Below, in pieces: positions 9,001 through 17,238 of a stretch of DNA of 45,092 nucleotides. Each line of letters starts with the position of its first letter. Within the stretch, counting starts at the first letter, position 1. The position numbers were made by a program, and so were the translations under genes. The stretch lies in the NCBI GenBank assembly GCA_019637095.1, contig JAHBWG010000078.1, positions 1 to 45,092 of the forward strand, written 5' to 3'. The notes beneath the pieces were generated by a model. The model was not told where the DNA came from. It saw only the letters and a list, made by a program, of their open reading frames with translations, and did not search any database. Source of the DNA: Sandaracinaceae bacterium. Its GTDB lineage: Bacteria > Myxococcota_A > Polyangia > Polyangiales > Sandaracinaceae.

Positions 9001-10055
9001 TCGGTGGCGGTCAGGAAGTCGATCACCGCGGCGTTCCAGATCGCGTTCGCGCCCGGCTCGATCCGCGGCAGGTGCCCGGCGCCCTCGATGCGCAGCACCG
9101 TCGCCGTGCCCCCGGCGCCCGGCGCGCTGCCGTACTCGGCGGCGAGGACGTCCGCGTCGGCCTGCGTCGCGATGTTGTCCTCGGTGCCCTGGATGACGAG
9201 CGCGGGGACGCGCGCGCGGGTCGGGTCGAACCACGGCAGCGTCACCGGCGCGTAGAGCGGCGGCACCGCGTAGAGGCCGGGCTGCGTCGCGAGCACGGCG
9301 GCGGCGACCTCCGGGCTCGCGCGCGCGAGGATGTTGAAGTAGAGCTCGGGCGTGACGTCGAGGTAGCCGTCGGGCTGCGACATCAGGAACCAGAGGAAGC
9401 CCGGGTCGAGGAACACCGCCTCGAAGAACGGCGTGCCCTGCCGGTAGAGCATCGAGGAGAGCACGCACGAGCGCACCCGCGCCGCGTCCGCGCAGAGCTC
9501 GGCGGCGATCGCGCCGCCGTTGGACTCGCCGATCGCGTCGACCGCGGAGACGAGCCGCGCGAGGCGCACGTAGCGCACGACGGTGCGCATCGCGTCGACG
9601 AGGTAGTCGTGGGTGACGGTGAAGCCGTCCGCCGGGTAGGTGCTCTCACCGCTGCCCTCGTAGTCCACCGAGAACACGAAGAAGCCCTCGCGCGCGAGGT
9701 CCTCGGCGAAGCGGTAGCCGTCGACGTCGAGGTCGTAGAACGAGCCCGTCACGACGGTGCCCGGGAGCAAGAGCGCCGCGCGCCGCGGGTGCGCGAGCCA
9801 GCTGCGGAGCGTGAAGTGCTCGCGCACGTGGACCCGCCGCCCCGGCCCGACCGGCACGTAGTGGTCGATCGCGAACACGCGCCCGTGGACGCGCCGCCGG
9901 ATCGCGTCGGCGACGTGCGGCGGCAGCGCGGGCGCGGCGGCCCCGAGCGCCTCGTCGGAGACGCCGAGGTCATCGGCGCCCGGCGGCGCGGCCTCTCCGA
10001 CGCACCCCGCCGTCACCAAGATCCCGACCCACGCGCACAGCCCTCGTCTCGTCAT
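8997..10055 (-). CDS. Secreted lipoprotein alpha/beta hydrolase
   Basis: Serine hydrolase of 352 residues with a lipoprotein signal (GILVTAGC, lipid-modified C18), so it probably sits on a membrane facing the periplasm or surface. The alpha/beta-hydrolase core shows LLLPGTVVTGSFYDLD (oxyanion region), FFVFSVDYEGSGES, nucleophile S178 in AIGESNGGA, acid D293 in IQGTEDNI and H328 in EGAGHLP. The start ATG 10055 has GAGGAGGGAGG upstream and overlaps the ketosynthase stop by 4 bp. The substrate may be an ester, lactone or lipid; the operon suggests acyl chemistry. The only exported enzyme in an otherwise cytoplasmic set, it may process or degrade an exported product. Confidence 0.88.
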   Translation of the reverse strand: MTRRGLCAWVGILVTAGCVGEAAPPGADDLGVSDEALGAAAPALPPHVADAIRRRVHGRVFAIDHYVPVGPGRRVHVREHFTLRSWLAHPRRAALLLPGTVVTGSFYDLDVDGYRFAEDLAREGFFVFSVDYEGSGESTYPADGFTVTHDYLVDAMRTVVRYVRLARLVSAVDAIGESNGGAIAAELCADAARVRSCVLSSMLYRQGTPFFEAVFLDPGFLWFLMSQPDGYLDVTPELYFNILARASPEVAAAVLATQPGLYAVPPLYAPVTLPWFDPTRARVPALVIQGTEDNIATQADADVLAAEYGSAPGAGGTATVLRIEGAGHLPRIEPGANAIWNAAVIDFLTATE

Positions 10056-11251
10056 CGATCGCCTCCCTCCTCGTTCGTTCGTGACCGCTCGAGGGCGCGC
10101 GCGGGCGCGCCCCGGACCTCCTGTGTCGGCTCGTCCGAGACGGGCGGCGGCTCGGGGTAGGGCCCGAGCGCGACCTCGCCGAGCCGCGCGATCACGGCGC
10201 TCGCCGTCGACGTGCTGCCGATCGAGTACATCCCCACCAGCGCGCCCGGACCGACCCGCCGCTCGTGGAGCGCGTGGTAGAGCGTCGCCGGCATGAGCGC
10301 GGCGCCGATGTTGGCGTAGCGCGGGTAGACGCTGTGGTAGCGGCCCGGCGCGACCCCGAGCGCGAGCGCGCAGAAGTCCGCGTACCAGGCGTTGGGCGTG
10401 TTGAAGACCCAGAAGTCGACGTCGCCGAGCACGACGGACGCGCGCGCGAGCGCGGCGCTCACCGTGGCGCGCAGGTACGGCTCCGCGGTGTCGCGCGCCA
10501 TCTCCGCGGCGCGCTCGTTCGCGCGCGTGCACAGGCGCGTGCCCCCCGCGCCGTCGGGCACCGAGTGGATCACGAACATGTCGTTCGTGCCGACGGAGTT
10601 GAGGGTCGCGTGGCCGAGCACGCCGTAGCCCTCGGCGACCGGCTCGACGACGAACGCGCCCGCGCCGTCGCCGACGAACCAGCCGAGGCTGTCGTCGTCG
10701 ACGACCTGCACCGAGTTCGACGTCGAGGCGACCACGAGCACGCGCCCGTACTCGCCGCTCGAGACGAGGCTCGCCGCCATGTGCAGCCCGACGACCGAGC
10801 CCGAGCACGCCGTCTCGTAGTTCCACGCGGGCGTGGTCAGGCCGAGCGCGTCCGCGAGGTACGCCGCGTCGCCGACGCCGAAGCGGTCGCCCACGAACGA
10901 GGTCACGAGCGTCAGGTCGACTTGCTCGGTGCTGACGCCCGCCGCGCCGAGCGCGCCGCGCGCGGCCTCGAGCTCCATCGAGAGCGCGCGCTCCCCGGGC
11001 GCGCGCAGGCGTCGCTCGACGGCGCCGCGGAAGGGGTCCTCGAGGTAGGGGAACATCGTGCGCTCGAACGCGCTCGGCTCCGCGCCGGCCGCGCGCTCGG
11101 GCGCGCTCCAGAGCTTCGCGAGGGTGAGCTGCTCGGCCTCCTGGACCTTCGCGGCGTGGTGGCGGCGCCAGTGCTCGTTGGTGCGGCGCACGCTCGGGAA
11201 CGCCACGGCCAGCGCCGTCATCCCCGCCCGTCGTCTCGCTTCGCCACCCAT
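10052..11251 (-). CDS. Beta-ketoacyl synthase III (FabH/OleA-like), catalytic His position altered
   Basis: Thiolase-fold condensing enzyme of 399 residues. The acyl-accepting cysteine is C149 in YETACSGSVVG, followed by FVGDGAGAFVVE (about 192-203), typical of KAS III. The expected His of the HQAN-type motif falls in WVFNTPNAW (281-289) and reads Asn-Thr-Pro-Asn, while the later catalytic Asn is kept (YANIGAA, N314). The decarboxylating His-Asn pair is therefore incomplete, suggesting an acyltransferase-like or non-decarboxylating reaction as in some divergent KAS III enzymes. ATG 11251 is preceded by GGGGGAGG. The gene follows the TPP-enzyme gene by 14 bp and overlaps the hydrolase gene. 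Family is confident; reaction is open. Confidence 0.87.
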   Translation of the reverse strand: MGGEARRRAGMTALAVAFPSVRRTNEHWRRHHAAKVQEAEQLTLAKLWSAPERAAGAEPSAFERTMFPYLEDPFRGAVERRLRAPGERALSMELEAARGALGAAGVSTEQVDLTLVTSFVGDRFGVGDAAYLADALGLTTPAWNYETACSGSVVGLHMAASLVSSGEYGRVLVVASTSNSVQVVDDDSLGWFVGDGAGAFVVEPVAEGYGVLGHATLNSVGTNDMFVIHSVPDGAGGTRLCTRANERAAEMARDTAEPYLRATVSAALARASVVLGDVDFWVFNTPNAWYADFCALALGVAPGRYHSVYPRYANIGAALMPATLYHALHERRVGPGALVGMYSIGSTSTASAVIARLGEVALGPYPEPPPVSDEPTQEVRGAPARALERSRTNEEGGDR

Positions 11252-11265
11252 CGATGCCTCCCCCG

Positions 11266-12987
11266 TCACTCCGATGCGAAGTTGCTGATCTCGGCGACCC
11301 GCGCGTTGACCGGGAAGCCGGCCCCCGGGTCGATGCGCACGTCGACGACGAGCGGCACGTCCGGCGCGCGGCCCTCGAGCGCGCGCCGCAGCTCCTCGGC
11401 GCTCGTCGCGAGCGCGCCGTGCGCGCCGTGCGCGCGCGCCGCGACCGCGAAGTCGACGACCGGGCCGTCCATGCGCAGGCCGCGGCCGTAGATCCGATCG
11501 ATCCCCGCCTCGACCATCCGCATGCGGTGGTCGTTCATCACGAAGAAGACGACGCCGAGCCGCTCCTGCACGCAGGTGTTGAGGTCCATCCCGTACATCT
11601 GGAAGCCGTAGTCGCCGCAGATCGCGACGACCGGGCGCTCGGGCCGCGCGAGCTTGGCGCCGACCGCCGCGCCGATGCCCGAGCCCATCGAGCCGAGCGC
11701 GACCGACGTGATGAACCCATCCGGCGCCGCGACGCGCAGGTAGTGGATCGCGAACAGGAGGTGCTCGCCGATGTCGACCGTGTAGACGGTGTCGGGGGGC
11801 ATCGCGGCCTGCAGCACCGCGAGCGCGCGCGCCGGCGCGAGCGGGACGGAATCGTCCTCTTCGCGCTCGGGCTCGTAGCGCCGGACCGTGTACGAGCGGA
11901 CCGGCCGCGGCGCGCCCGGCAGCTGCGTGGCGAGCGCGGCGAGGGTCGCGCGCGCGTCCCCGAGCAGCGCGAGGTCGGTGCGGTAGTTGCGCCCGAACTG
12001 CTCCGGGTCGAGATCGATCTGCACGAAGGCGCGCGTGCCCGCGACGAGGCTCGACCAGCTGTTCGTGCTCACCTCGTTGAGCCCACAGCCGACGGCGAGG
12101 ACGACGTCGGGGGGCTCGGCCTGGAGCCACTCGAGCGCGGACGGGTGGCCGCCGTAGCCGAAGACGCCGAGGCAGAGCCCGGCGCCCTCGTCGACGACGC
12201 CCTTGGCCTTGGGCGAGGTGATCACCGGCGCGCCGAGGTGCCGGGCGAGCGCGGCGAGCTCGTTCGCGGCGCCGCGCGCGCCCGAGCCGGCCAAGAGGAG
12301 CGGGCGGTTGGCGCGCGCGAGGAGCTCCGCGGCGCGCTCGATCGCCTCCGCGGACGGCACGCGTGGCGGCTCCGGCTCCTCGACGAGCGCGTAGCTCGCG
12401 GGGATCGGCGTGACCGCCACGTCGAGCGGCAGCGAGAGGAACACCGGGCCGGGGCGGCCGGAGCGCGCCGCGCGCGCGGCCGCCGCGATCTGGAAGGGCG
12501 CGCGCATCGCGAGCGTCATGGGCTGCGCGACGCGGGTGACGCTGCGCATCATGCCCACGACGTCGATCGCCTCCGCGGTGCCCTCCTGGAGCGCGCCGCG
12601 TCCGAACTTGCTCGTGGGCACCTCACCGCCGAGCACGAGCACGGGGACGCCCTCTCCGAAGGCGGCGGCGACGCCGGTCAGCGCGTTGGTCACGCCGGGG
12701 CCCGACGTCGTCAGGACGCACGGGAGCGAGCCCGGCCGCATGCGCGCGTGGCCGATCGCCATGAACATCGCCGTCGTCTCGTGCCGCGCGTGCACCACGC
12801 GGACGTCGTCGCGCTCGACGAGCGCGTCGTAGACCGGGCTGATCGCGCCGCCCGGGACCCCGATGAAGACGTCGACCCCCGCGCGCACGAGCGCCTCCAC
12901 GACCACGTCGGCGCACCGCGTGAGCGCGGTGGGGGCGGTCTGAGGGGAGCCCTCGCTCGGGCCGGTCCGTACGGCTGACGACCTCAT
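11266..12987 (-). CDS. Thiamine-diphosphate enzyme, acetolactate synthase large-subunit family
   Basis: Carboligase or decarboxylase of 573 residues using ThDP. The N-terminal Pyr domain carries the catalytic glutamate in HARHETTAMFMAIG. The middle domain is about 190-335. The C-terminal PP domain has SMGSGIGAAVGAKLA and the metal/ThDP motif starting ICGDYGF and ending VMNDH. The usual GDG reads GDY. ATG 12987 has GAGGAAG upstream. It is the first gene of the minus-strand operon. No small regulatory subunit gene accompanies it, so it is probably not the housekeeping branched-chain amino-acid enzyme; beside a ketosynthase and SDR it could make an acyloin or a 2-keto starter. Specific product unknown. 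Confidence 0.88.
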   Translation of the reverse strand: MRSSAVRTGPSEGSPQTAPTALTRCADVVVEALVRAGVDVFIGVPGGAISPVYDALVERDDVRVVHARHETTAMFMAIGHARMRPGSLPCVLTTSGPGVTNALTGVAAAFGEGVPVLVLGGEVPTSKFGRGALQEGTAEAIDVVGMMRSVTRVAQPMTLAMRAPFQIAAAARAARSGRPGPVFLSLPLDVAVTPIPASYALVEEPEPPRVPSAEAIERAAELLARANRPLLLAGSGARGAANELAALARHLGAPVITSPKAKGVVDEGAGLCLGVFGYGGHPSALEWLQAEPPDVVLAVGCGLNEVSTNSWSSLVAGTRAFVQIDLDPEQFGRNYRTDLALLGDARATLAALATQLPGAPRPVRSYTVRRYEPEREEDDSVPLAPARALAVLQAAMPPDTVYTVDIGEHLLFAIHYLRVAAPDGFITSVALGSMGSGIGAAVGAKLARPERPVVAICGDYGFQMYGMDLNTCVQERLGVVFFVMNDHRMRMVEAGIDRIYGRGLRMDGPVVDFAVAARAHGAHGALATSAEELRRALEGRAPDVPLVVDVRIDPGAGFPVNARVAEISNFASE

Positions 12988-13040
12988 GGTACTTCCTCGG
13001 GTCTCGATCCGTGGTGGGGCTGGTGCAGAGCGCTGACCCA

Positions 13041-13131
13041 GATGGGTCAAGACCAAGGGGCTAAGCCAGACGGGTTAAGACGAAGGGGTTAACCTCGATG
13101 GGTTAAGACCAAGGGGCTAACCCCGATGGGT
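13041..13131. repeat. 28-bp tandem direct repeats (about 3.3 copies)
   Basis: Units start at 13041, 13069, 13097 and a partial at 13125, with exact 28-bp spacing and a few substitutions. Each unit holds GGGTTA or GGGTCA, then a run ending AAGGGG, then CTAACC or TTAACC, so the arms can pair (unit 2: GGTTAA ... TTAACC). The period is not a multiple of three and no protein uses it. There are no unique spacers, so it is not a CRISPR. It lies 54-144 bp upstream of the start of the twelve-gene operon, which suggests repeated operator sites. Confidence 0.85.
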
Positions 13132-13299
13132 GAGGCCGACGGTGGGTGCGTGATCGGGCGAGTCGGTGAGTTAGCGCTTGCGGCGAACGTCGATGCATGC
13201 GATGGCGCTTCGAGCGCGGGTGGGGAGCGAACGGCGATCGCCGCCGTGGCCTCCGAGCAGTCTGGGCGTCTCGCCGCGCCGGTTCCATCCCGAACGTTT

Positions 13300-13322
13300 G
13301 TGAGCGAACTCGGTTCGCACAC
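13300..13322. promoter_or_regulatory. Quasi-palindrome, possible operator
   Basis: The core GCGAAC-TCG-GTTCGC (13304-13318) is a perfect 6-bp inverted repeat around 3 bp. It is extended by GTG on the left and CAC on the right after one unmatched base. It sits 143 bp upstream of the response-regulator start and about 310 bp upstream of the operon. It resembles a dimeric-regulator site; its core is like a CGAAC/GTTCG SOS box but with a 3-bp instead of a 4-bp centre. Regulator unknown. Confidence 0.45.
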
Positions 13323-13464
13323 GAAACGTGCACGAATTCGTGGGGAATCCTGTGCGCGGTGTCGGGGAGCACCCGGCACGAGGCCGGGTGTCGCTCGGGT
13401 TACACGATCTCCCTCCCTGCGCGCTCGCGGGTGCGATGAGCACCGATCGAGGTATGATGGCGCC

Positions 13465-14025
13465 GTGGCCCGCACCATCTTGATCGTCGAAGACGACGAG
13501 CTCTTCGTCAGGGCGCTGCGACGCTCCCTCGCGAGCGCCCCCGAGCCGCCGCGGGTCTTGGTCGTGGGGAGCGCGGAGGCGGCGGTCGAGGCGCTCGACG
13601 GCCAGGCGATCGATCTCGTGTTGCTCGACGTCTGCCTGGGCTCGGGGGGTAGCGGGGTCGCGGTCGCCGACTACGCCTGGCGCCGCACGCCCGCGCCCGC
13701 GATCATCGCGATGAGCGGCGAGGCCACGCGCGCCGACGTCTTCACGCTCGCGCAGCTCGGCGTCCACGCGTACTTCGAGAAGACCGAGCTGCCGCGCACC
13801 CTCGAGGAGCTGCTCGCGGTCGCGAGCCACCCGCCCCCGATCGAGCCGCACGTGAAGCGGCTGGTCGGCCGGCGCAGCCTCGGGGACGTCGTGGGTCGGG
13901 TGCGCGAGTGCATGCGCGACCAGGCGCTCGCGATGAGCGAGGGCAACGTGAGCCGCGCGAGCCGCGAGCTCGGCGTCACGCGCCGCGCGATCCAGAAGGC
14001 GCAGCGGCGCCGCTCGAGCTCCTGA
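13465..14025 (+). CDS. Response regulator with receiver and Fis-type HTH
   Basis: The 186-residue two-component regulator starts at GTG 13465 (GAGG about 12 bp upstream). Receiver: acidic cluster EDD (9-11), phospho-acceptor D55 in LVLLDVCLGSGGSG, switch Ser in IAMSGE, and K106 in YFEKTE. After a linker, residues about 150-180 form a Fis-like helix-turn-helix (EGNVSRASRELGVTRRAIQKA), the RegA/PrrA/ActR arrangement. It binds DNA when phosphorylated; the cognate kinase is not adjacent. It is transcribed divergently from the chemosensory operon and could act on the repeats between them. Converges with the cardiolipin synthase gene, 5 bp apart. Confidence 0.9.
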   Translation: MARTILIVEDDELFVRALRRSLASAPEPPRVLVVGSAEAAVEALDGQAIDLVLLDVCLGSGGSGVAVADYAWRRTPAPAIIAMSGEATRADVFTLAQLGVHAYFEKTELPRTLEELLAVASHPPPIEPHVKRLVGRRSLGDVVGRVRECMRDQALAMSEGNVSRASRELGVTRRAIQKAQRRRSSS

Positions 14026-14030
14026 GCCGC

Positions 14031-15482
14031 TCAGAGGTAGGGCGTGAAGAGGCGGGCGATCCCGTCGCGCACCTGCACGGGCAGCGGTCGCGCGTCGAGG
14101 TCCTCGCGCGTGTAGCGGCGCGCCTTCGCGATGCGCGCGTCGAGCCGCTCGGTGAGCGCCGCTCCGAGCCCCTCGTCGTAGCACTCCACCCCGAGCTCGA
14201 AGTTCAGGCGCAGGCTCCGCGGATCCCAGTTCGCGGAGCCGATGGACGACCAGCGCCCGTCGACGACCATGAGCTTGGTGTGATCGAACGGCGGCGGCGT
14301 GAGCCACACGCGGCAGCCGCGGGCCAGGAGCGACCAGAGCTCGGCGGTCTGCGCCCACTGTACGAAGCGAAGGTTGTTGACGGCCGGGAGCACGACGTCG
14401 ACCGTCACGCCCCGCAGCGCCGCGACCGCGAGCGCGTTCTGGAGCGCGGCGTCCGGCAGGAAGTAGGGCGTGACGATCCCGATCCGCTCGCGCGCCTGCG
14501 CCACGGCGCCGAGGAGCGTCCAGCGCAGCTTGTCGAGGTCCTGGTCGGGGCCGTCGGGGACGGCCCGCGCGAGGACCTCGCCCTCGGGCGCGAGCGCCGG
14601 GTACCAGCGCTCGCCTCCGAGGTGCTCCCGCGTCGTGAACGCCCAGTCCTCCGCGAACGCGTCGAGCAGCTGCGCGACGACGGGCCCCCGCAACGCGAAG
14701 TGCAGGTCCTCGACCGCGTGCCTCGGATCGCCCCCGGGCAGGCAGCCCGCGCGCACGTTCATCCCGCCGGTGAACCCGCGCTCCCCGTCGACCACGAGGA
14801 TCTTCCGGTGGTTGCGCAGGTTCGCGTAGGGCAGCGACCACGGCAGGATCGAGCCGAGGAACACCGCCGTGCGCACCCCGCGGCGTCGCAGCACGCGCAC
14901 CATCGTCGGGCGCGAGTAGTTCGCGCCCACGCCGTCGATCAGCACGCGGACCTCGACGCCGCGCTTCGCGGCCGCCTCGAGCGCGTCGGCGAACCGCAGG
15001 CCCGCCGCGTCCACGTCGAAGATGTACGTGCACATCCCGACCGAGCGCTCTGCTCGCTCGATCGCCGCGACCATCGCGCCGTACGCCGCCTCGCCTCCGT
15101 CGAGCGGCTCGACCGAGTTGCCGCGCACGAGCGGCGCGCCCGTCACGCGCTCGACCAACCGCGCGAGCGGCGCGAGGTCGGCGAGCGCGTCGGGCAGCCT
15201 CGTGTCGTCGACGACGCTGTGGCGGGGCGCCGGCGCCGCGGCGTGCAGCCGCGTCGGGTGGAGCTCCACCGCGCGCCTGCGGATCCGGTTGATCCCGAGC
15301 GCGCCGTAGAGCGCCGCGCCGATCAGCGGCACCGCCCAGATGAGCGCCACCCAGCCGATCGCGGCGCGCACGTCGCGCTTGCGCAGGATCGCGTGGACGG
15401 AGGCGAGCGCCGAGATGGCGAGCGTCACCGCCGACGACACGTACGGCCACACGAGCGCGGCGATCTCGAGCGCGCGTTCCAC
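14031..15482 (-). CDS. cls: Cardiolipin synthase (phospholipase D superfamily)
   Basis: Membrane enzyme condensing phosphatidylglycerol to cardiolipin. Start taken at GTG 15482 (no in-frame ATG nearby, weak ribosome site), giving 483 residues, the usual length. Two N-terminal transmembrane helices (about 9-31 and 41-62) anchor it. Two PLD HxKxxxxD motifs are complete: H225/K227/D232 in NHRKILVVDGERGFTGG and H401/K403/D408 in DHTKLMVVDGRWSSIGSAN. Both active-site halves are present, so an active enzyme is expected. Neighbours are unrelated in function. Confidence 0.92.
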   Translation of the reverse strand: MERALEIAALVWPYVSSAVTLAISALASVHAILRKRDVRAAIGWVALIWAVPLIGAALYGALGINRIRRRAVELHPTRLHAAAPAPRHSVVDDTRLPDALADLAPLARLVERVTGAPLVRGNSVEPLDGGEAAYGAMVAAIERAERSVGMCTYIFDVDAAGLRFADALEAAAKRGVEVRVLIDGVGANYSRPTMVRVLRRRGVRTAVFLGSILPWSLPYANLRNHRKILVVDGERGFTGGMNVRAGCLPGGDPRHAVEDLHFALRGPVVAQLLDAFAEDWAFTTREHLGGERWYPALAPEGEVLARAVPDGPDQDLDKLRWTLLGAVAQARERIGIVTPYFLPDAALQNALAVAALRGVTVDVVLPAVNNLRFVQWAQTAELWSLLARGCRVWLTPPPFDHTKLMVVDGRWSSIGSANWDPRSLRLNFELGVECYDEGLGAALTERLDARIAKARRYTREDLDARPLPVQVRDGIARLFTPYL

Positions 15483-15547
15483 GAGACCCGATGGTACCCG
15501 CGAACCCGCGCGGCGCCGCGCGCTGCCGTGCGCGTCGCGCCGCGCCT

Positions 15548-16309
15548 TCAGGCGGTCGCGTGGCTGGCGAGCTCGGGGACGCGTTGGTTCACGATCACCG
15601 GCATCCGGCCGCGCCAGCGCGCCCAGCACGCGTCGTCGGTGACGAGCTCGGCGGCGAAGCGACCGATGTTCTGCATCGTCGTCTGGCCGGGGGAGAACAG
15701 GCTGTCGACGAGCCCTTCGTGGAGCGTGTAGGCGCAGGCGTCGCCCTCGAGGAGGCTGTCGGGGCGCACGACGACCCACTCGAGCTGCGGGTCGTCGGCG
15801 CCGACGGTCTCGAAGAGGACGTCCGCCGCCGCCTGGTTGTCCCGCGGCGGCGGCAAGAGCGCGCGCAGCACCGCGACGAACCCGCGCTCGAACGCGCCGC
15901 GCCGGGTGTCGAGCCCGCCGGGCCGGTTCACCGACACGCTCGTCATCAACACGAACCGAACGGGGCGGTCGGGCCCGACCGCGCGCACCGCGTCGCGCAC
16001 GCGCGCGACCGCCTGGGCGACGAGATCGCGCGGGGCGCCGAAGATGCCGCGCCAGCTCATCACGTGGCCGAGGCACGAGACGACCGCGTCGCAGCCGCGC
16101 ACGTGCTGCTCGAGCTCCGCGGCGCCGAGCGCGAGCAGGCTCGCCTCGATCACCTCGAGGCCGGGGCGCGCGCGGAGCTCCGCGGGGAGCCGCTCCTTGG
16201 AGCGCACGATCGCGCGCACGCGCGCGCCGCGCCGGGTCAGCTCGTCGATCACGCGCCGCCCCGTGCGGCCCGTGCCTCCGAGCAGGAGGACGGTCGGTCG
16301 TTCGGACAT
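15548..16309 (-). CDS. NAD(P)-binding protein, NmrA/atypical SDR type
   Basis: 253-residue Rossmann-fold protein. It opens with VLLLGGTGRTGRRVIDEL (glycine-rich dinucleotide loop), followed by strand-end motifs VRAIVRS, DAVVSCLG and FVLMTSVSVN. The classical SDR YxxxK catalytic pair is not evident, as in NmrA-like sensors or atypical SDRs that modify quinones or nucleotide-linked substrates. ATG 16309 has GAGAGGAA upstream. It lies 81 bp downstream of the tetR gene on the same strand and is probably in the TetR-controlled unit. Substrate unknown. Confidence 0.86.
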   Translation of the reverse strand: MSERPTVLLLGGTGRTGRRVIDELTRRGARVRAIVRSKERLPAELRARPGLEVIEASLLALGAAELEQHVRGCDAVVSCLGHVMSWRGIFGAPRDLVAQAVARVRDAVRAVGPDRPVRFVLMTSVSVNRPGGLDTRRGAFERGFVAVLRALLPPPRDNQAAADVLFETVGADDPQLEWVVVRPDSLLEGDACAYTLHEGLVDSLFSPGQTTMQNIGRFAAELVTDDACWARWRGRMPVIVNQRVPELASHATA

Positions 16310-16390
16310 CGGGTTCCTCTCTTTCGTTTCGTCTTCGTTCGAGCGGGCGCGGCGAGGCCGCGACCCGTCAACTCGTCGTGCGCACGCCGA

Positions 16391-17101
16391 TCACCGGCGG
16401 GCGCCCTTCGCGCGGGGCGAGCGCTCGCCCTCGACGCGGCGCGCGAGCCCGTCGAGGACGAGCTCGAGGCCGTACTCGAGCTCGTCCGAGAACGAGTAGC
16501 CCGGCGCCATCACGTGCTCCGCCGTGAACCACGCGAGGTGGGGCAGCGCGTCCGCGGGCATCGACGCGAGGATCTCCGCGGCGAGCGCGGGGACGTCCTC
16601 GTTCGGACCGAGCGGCAGGCTGAGCTCCTGGAGGGCGAAGCCGTAGACGTAGGCGTCGAGCACCGCGAGCGCGTGCGCGACCATCGCCGCCGAGAAGCCG
16701 GCGCGGCGCAGGACGCCGATCGTCGCGTCGTGGTGCATGAGCGTGGTGGCGCCGGGCGAGCGCCGCGACTCGAGCAGACCGACGGCCCAGGGGTGCTCCC
16801 TCGACGCCGCGTGGATCGCGCGGGCGCGCGCGGCCATCGCCGTGCGCCAGTCGGCGTCGAGCGGGACCTCGACGCGCGCGAACACGGCGTCGACCATGCG
16901 GTCGAGGAGCGCGTCCTTGTTGGCGACGTGGTTGTAGAGGGACATCGCCTGCACGCCGAGCGCGTCCGCGACCGCGCGCATCGTCAGCGCCGCGGTGCCG
17001 TGCGCGTCGGCGATCGCGATCGCGGCGGCCACCACCCGCTCGACGCTCAGGGGCTCGCGCGCGGCGCGCCGGCCGCGGGTCTTGGTCTTCTTCGTCGCCA
17101 T
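16391..17101 (-). CDS. TetR-family transcriptional repressor
   Basis: 236-residue dimeric repressor. The N-terminal TetR helix-turn-helix is clear (VVAAAIAIADAHGTAALTMR; VADALGVQAMSLYNHVANKD, about 21-65), with the LYNHV motif of the recognition helix. The C-terminal ligand domain (about 85-220) resembles the TetR_C class (VPLDADWRTAMAARARAIH; HHDATIGVLRRAGFS). Three 13-bp palindromes stand 14, 37 and 60 bp upstream of its start, so autoregulation is likely. It probably also controls the NAD(P)-binding gene downstream and possibly the divergent hypC. The inducer cannot be inferred. Confidence 0.92.
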   Translation of the reverse strand: MATKKTKTRGRRAAREPLSVERVVAAAIAIADAHGTAALTMRAVADALGVQAMSLYNHVANKDALLDRMVDAVFARVEVPLDADWRTAMAARARAIHAASREHPWAVGLLESRRSPGATTLMHHDATIGVLRRAGFSAAMVAHALAVLDAYVYGFALQELSLPLGPNEDVPALAAEILASMPADALPHLAWFTAEHVMAPGYSFSDELEYGLELVLDGLARRVEGERSPRAKGARR

Positions 17102-17114
17102 GTGGTGCGCTCGG

Positions 17115-17173
17115 CTTACGGTGTAAGTTGTAATGTGCTTACGTCGTAAGTCAAGGGCTACTTACGACGTAAG
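17115..17173. promoter_or_regulatory. Three phased TetR operators, CTTAC-N3-GTAAG
   Basis: Perfect 5-bp inverted repeats around 3 bp occur at 17115-17127 (centre GGT), 17138-17150 (centre GTC) and 17161-17173 (centre GAC). Their starts are exactly 23 bp apart, about two helical turns, so bound dimers would lie on nearly the same face. They sit between tetR and hypC. A further half-site GTAAG lies just before the hypC ribosome site. Confidence 0.88.
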
Positions 17174-17238
17174 TCGATCGTCGGCCGGCGGCTCGCGCGC
17201 GTGGATCGAGGCGGCGGCTCGCGGTATGTAAGGGCGCG

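Larger units (their letters stand above)
12988..13464. other. Intergenic region between two divergent units
   Basis: Non-coding 477-bp space between the TPP-enzyme gene (minus) and the Fis-type response regulator (plus). It contains the 28-bp tandem repeats and a quasi-palindrome listed separately. The reading frame of the response regulator is open back to about 13126, but the predicted peptide there is low-complexity and lacks domain features. I therefore treat it as untranslated. Promoters for both divergent units should be here; no clear -35/-10 pair could be named. Confidence 0.6.

Noticed and set aside
13041-13131. Short regularly spaced repeats suggesting a CRISPR array
   Set aside because: Units are directly abutting with no spacers and no cas genes nearby.
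13126-13464. N-terminal extension of the response regulator
   Set aside because: The frame is open only by GC bias; the peptide has no domain character and crosses a palindrome, and the receiver begins right after GTG 13465.
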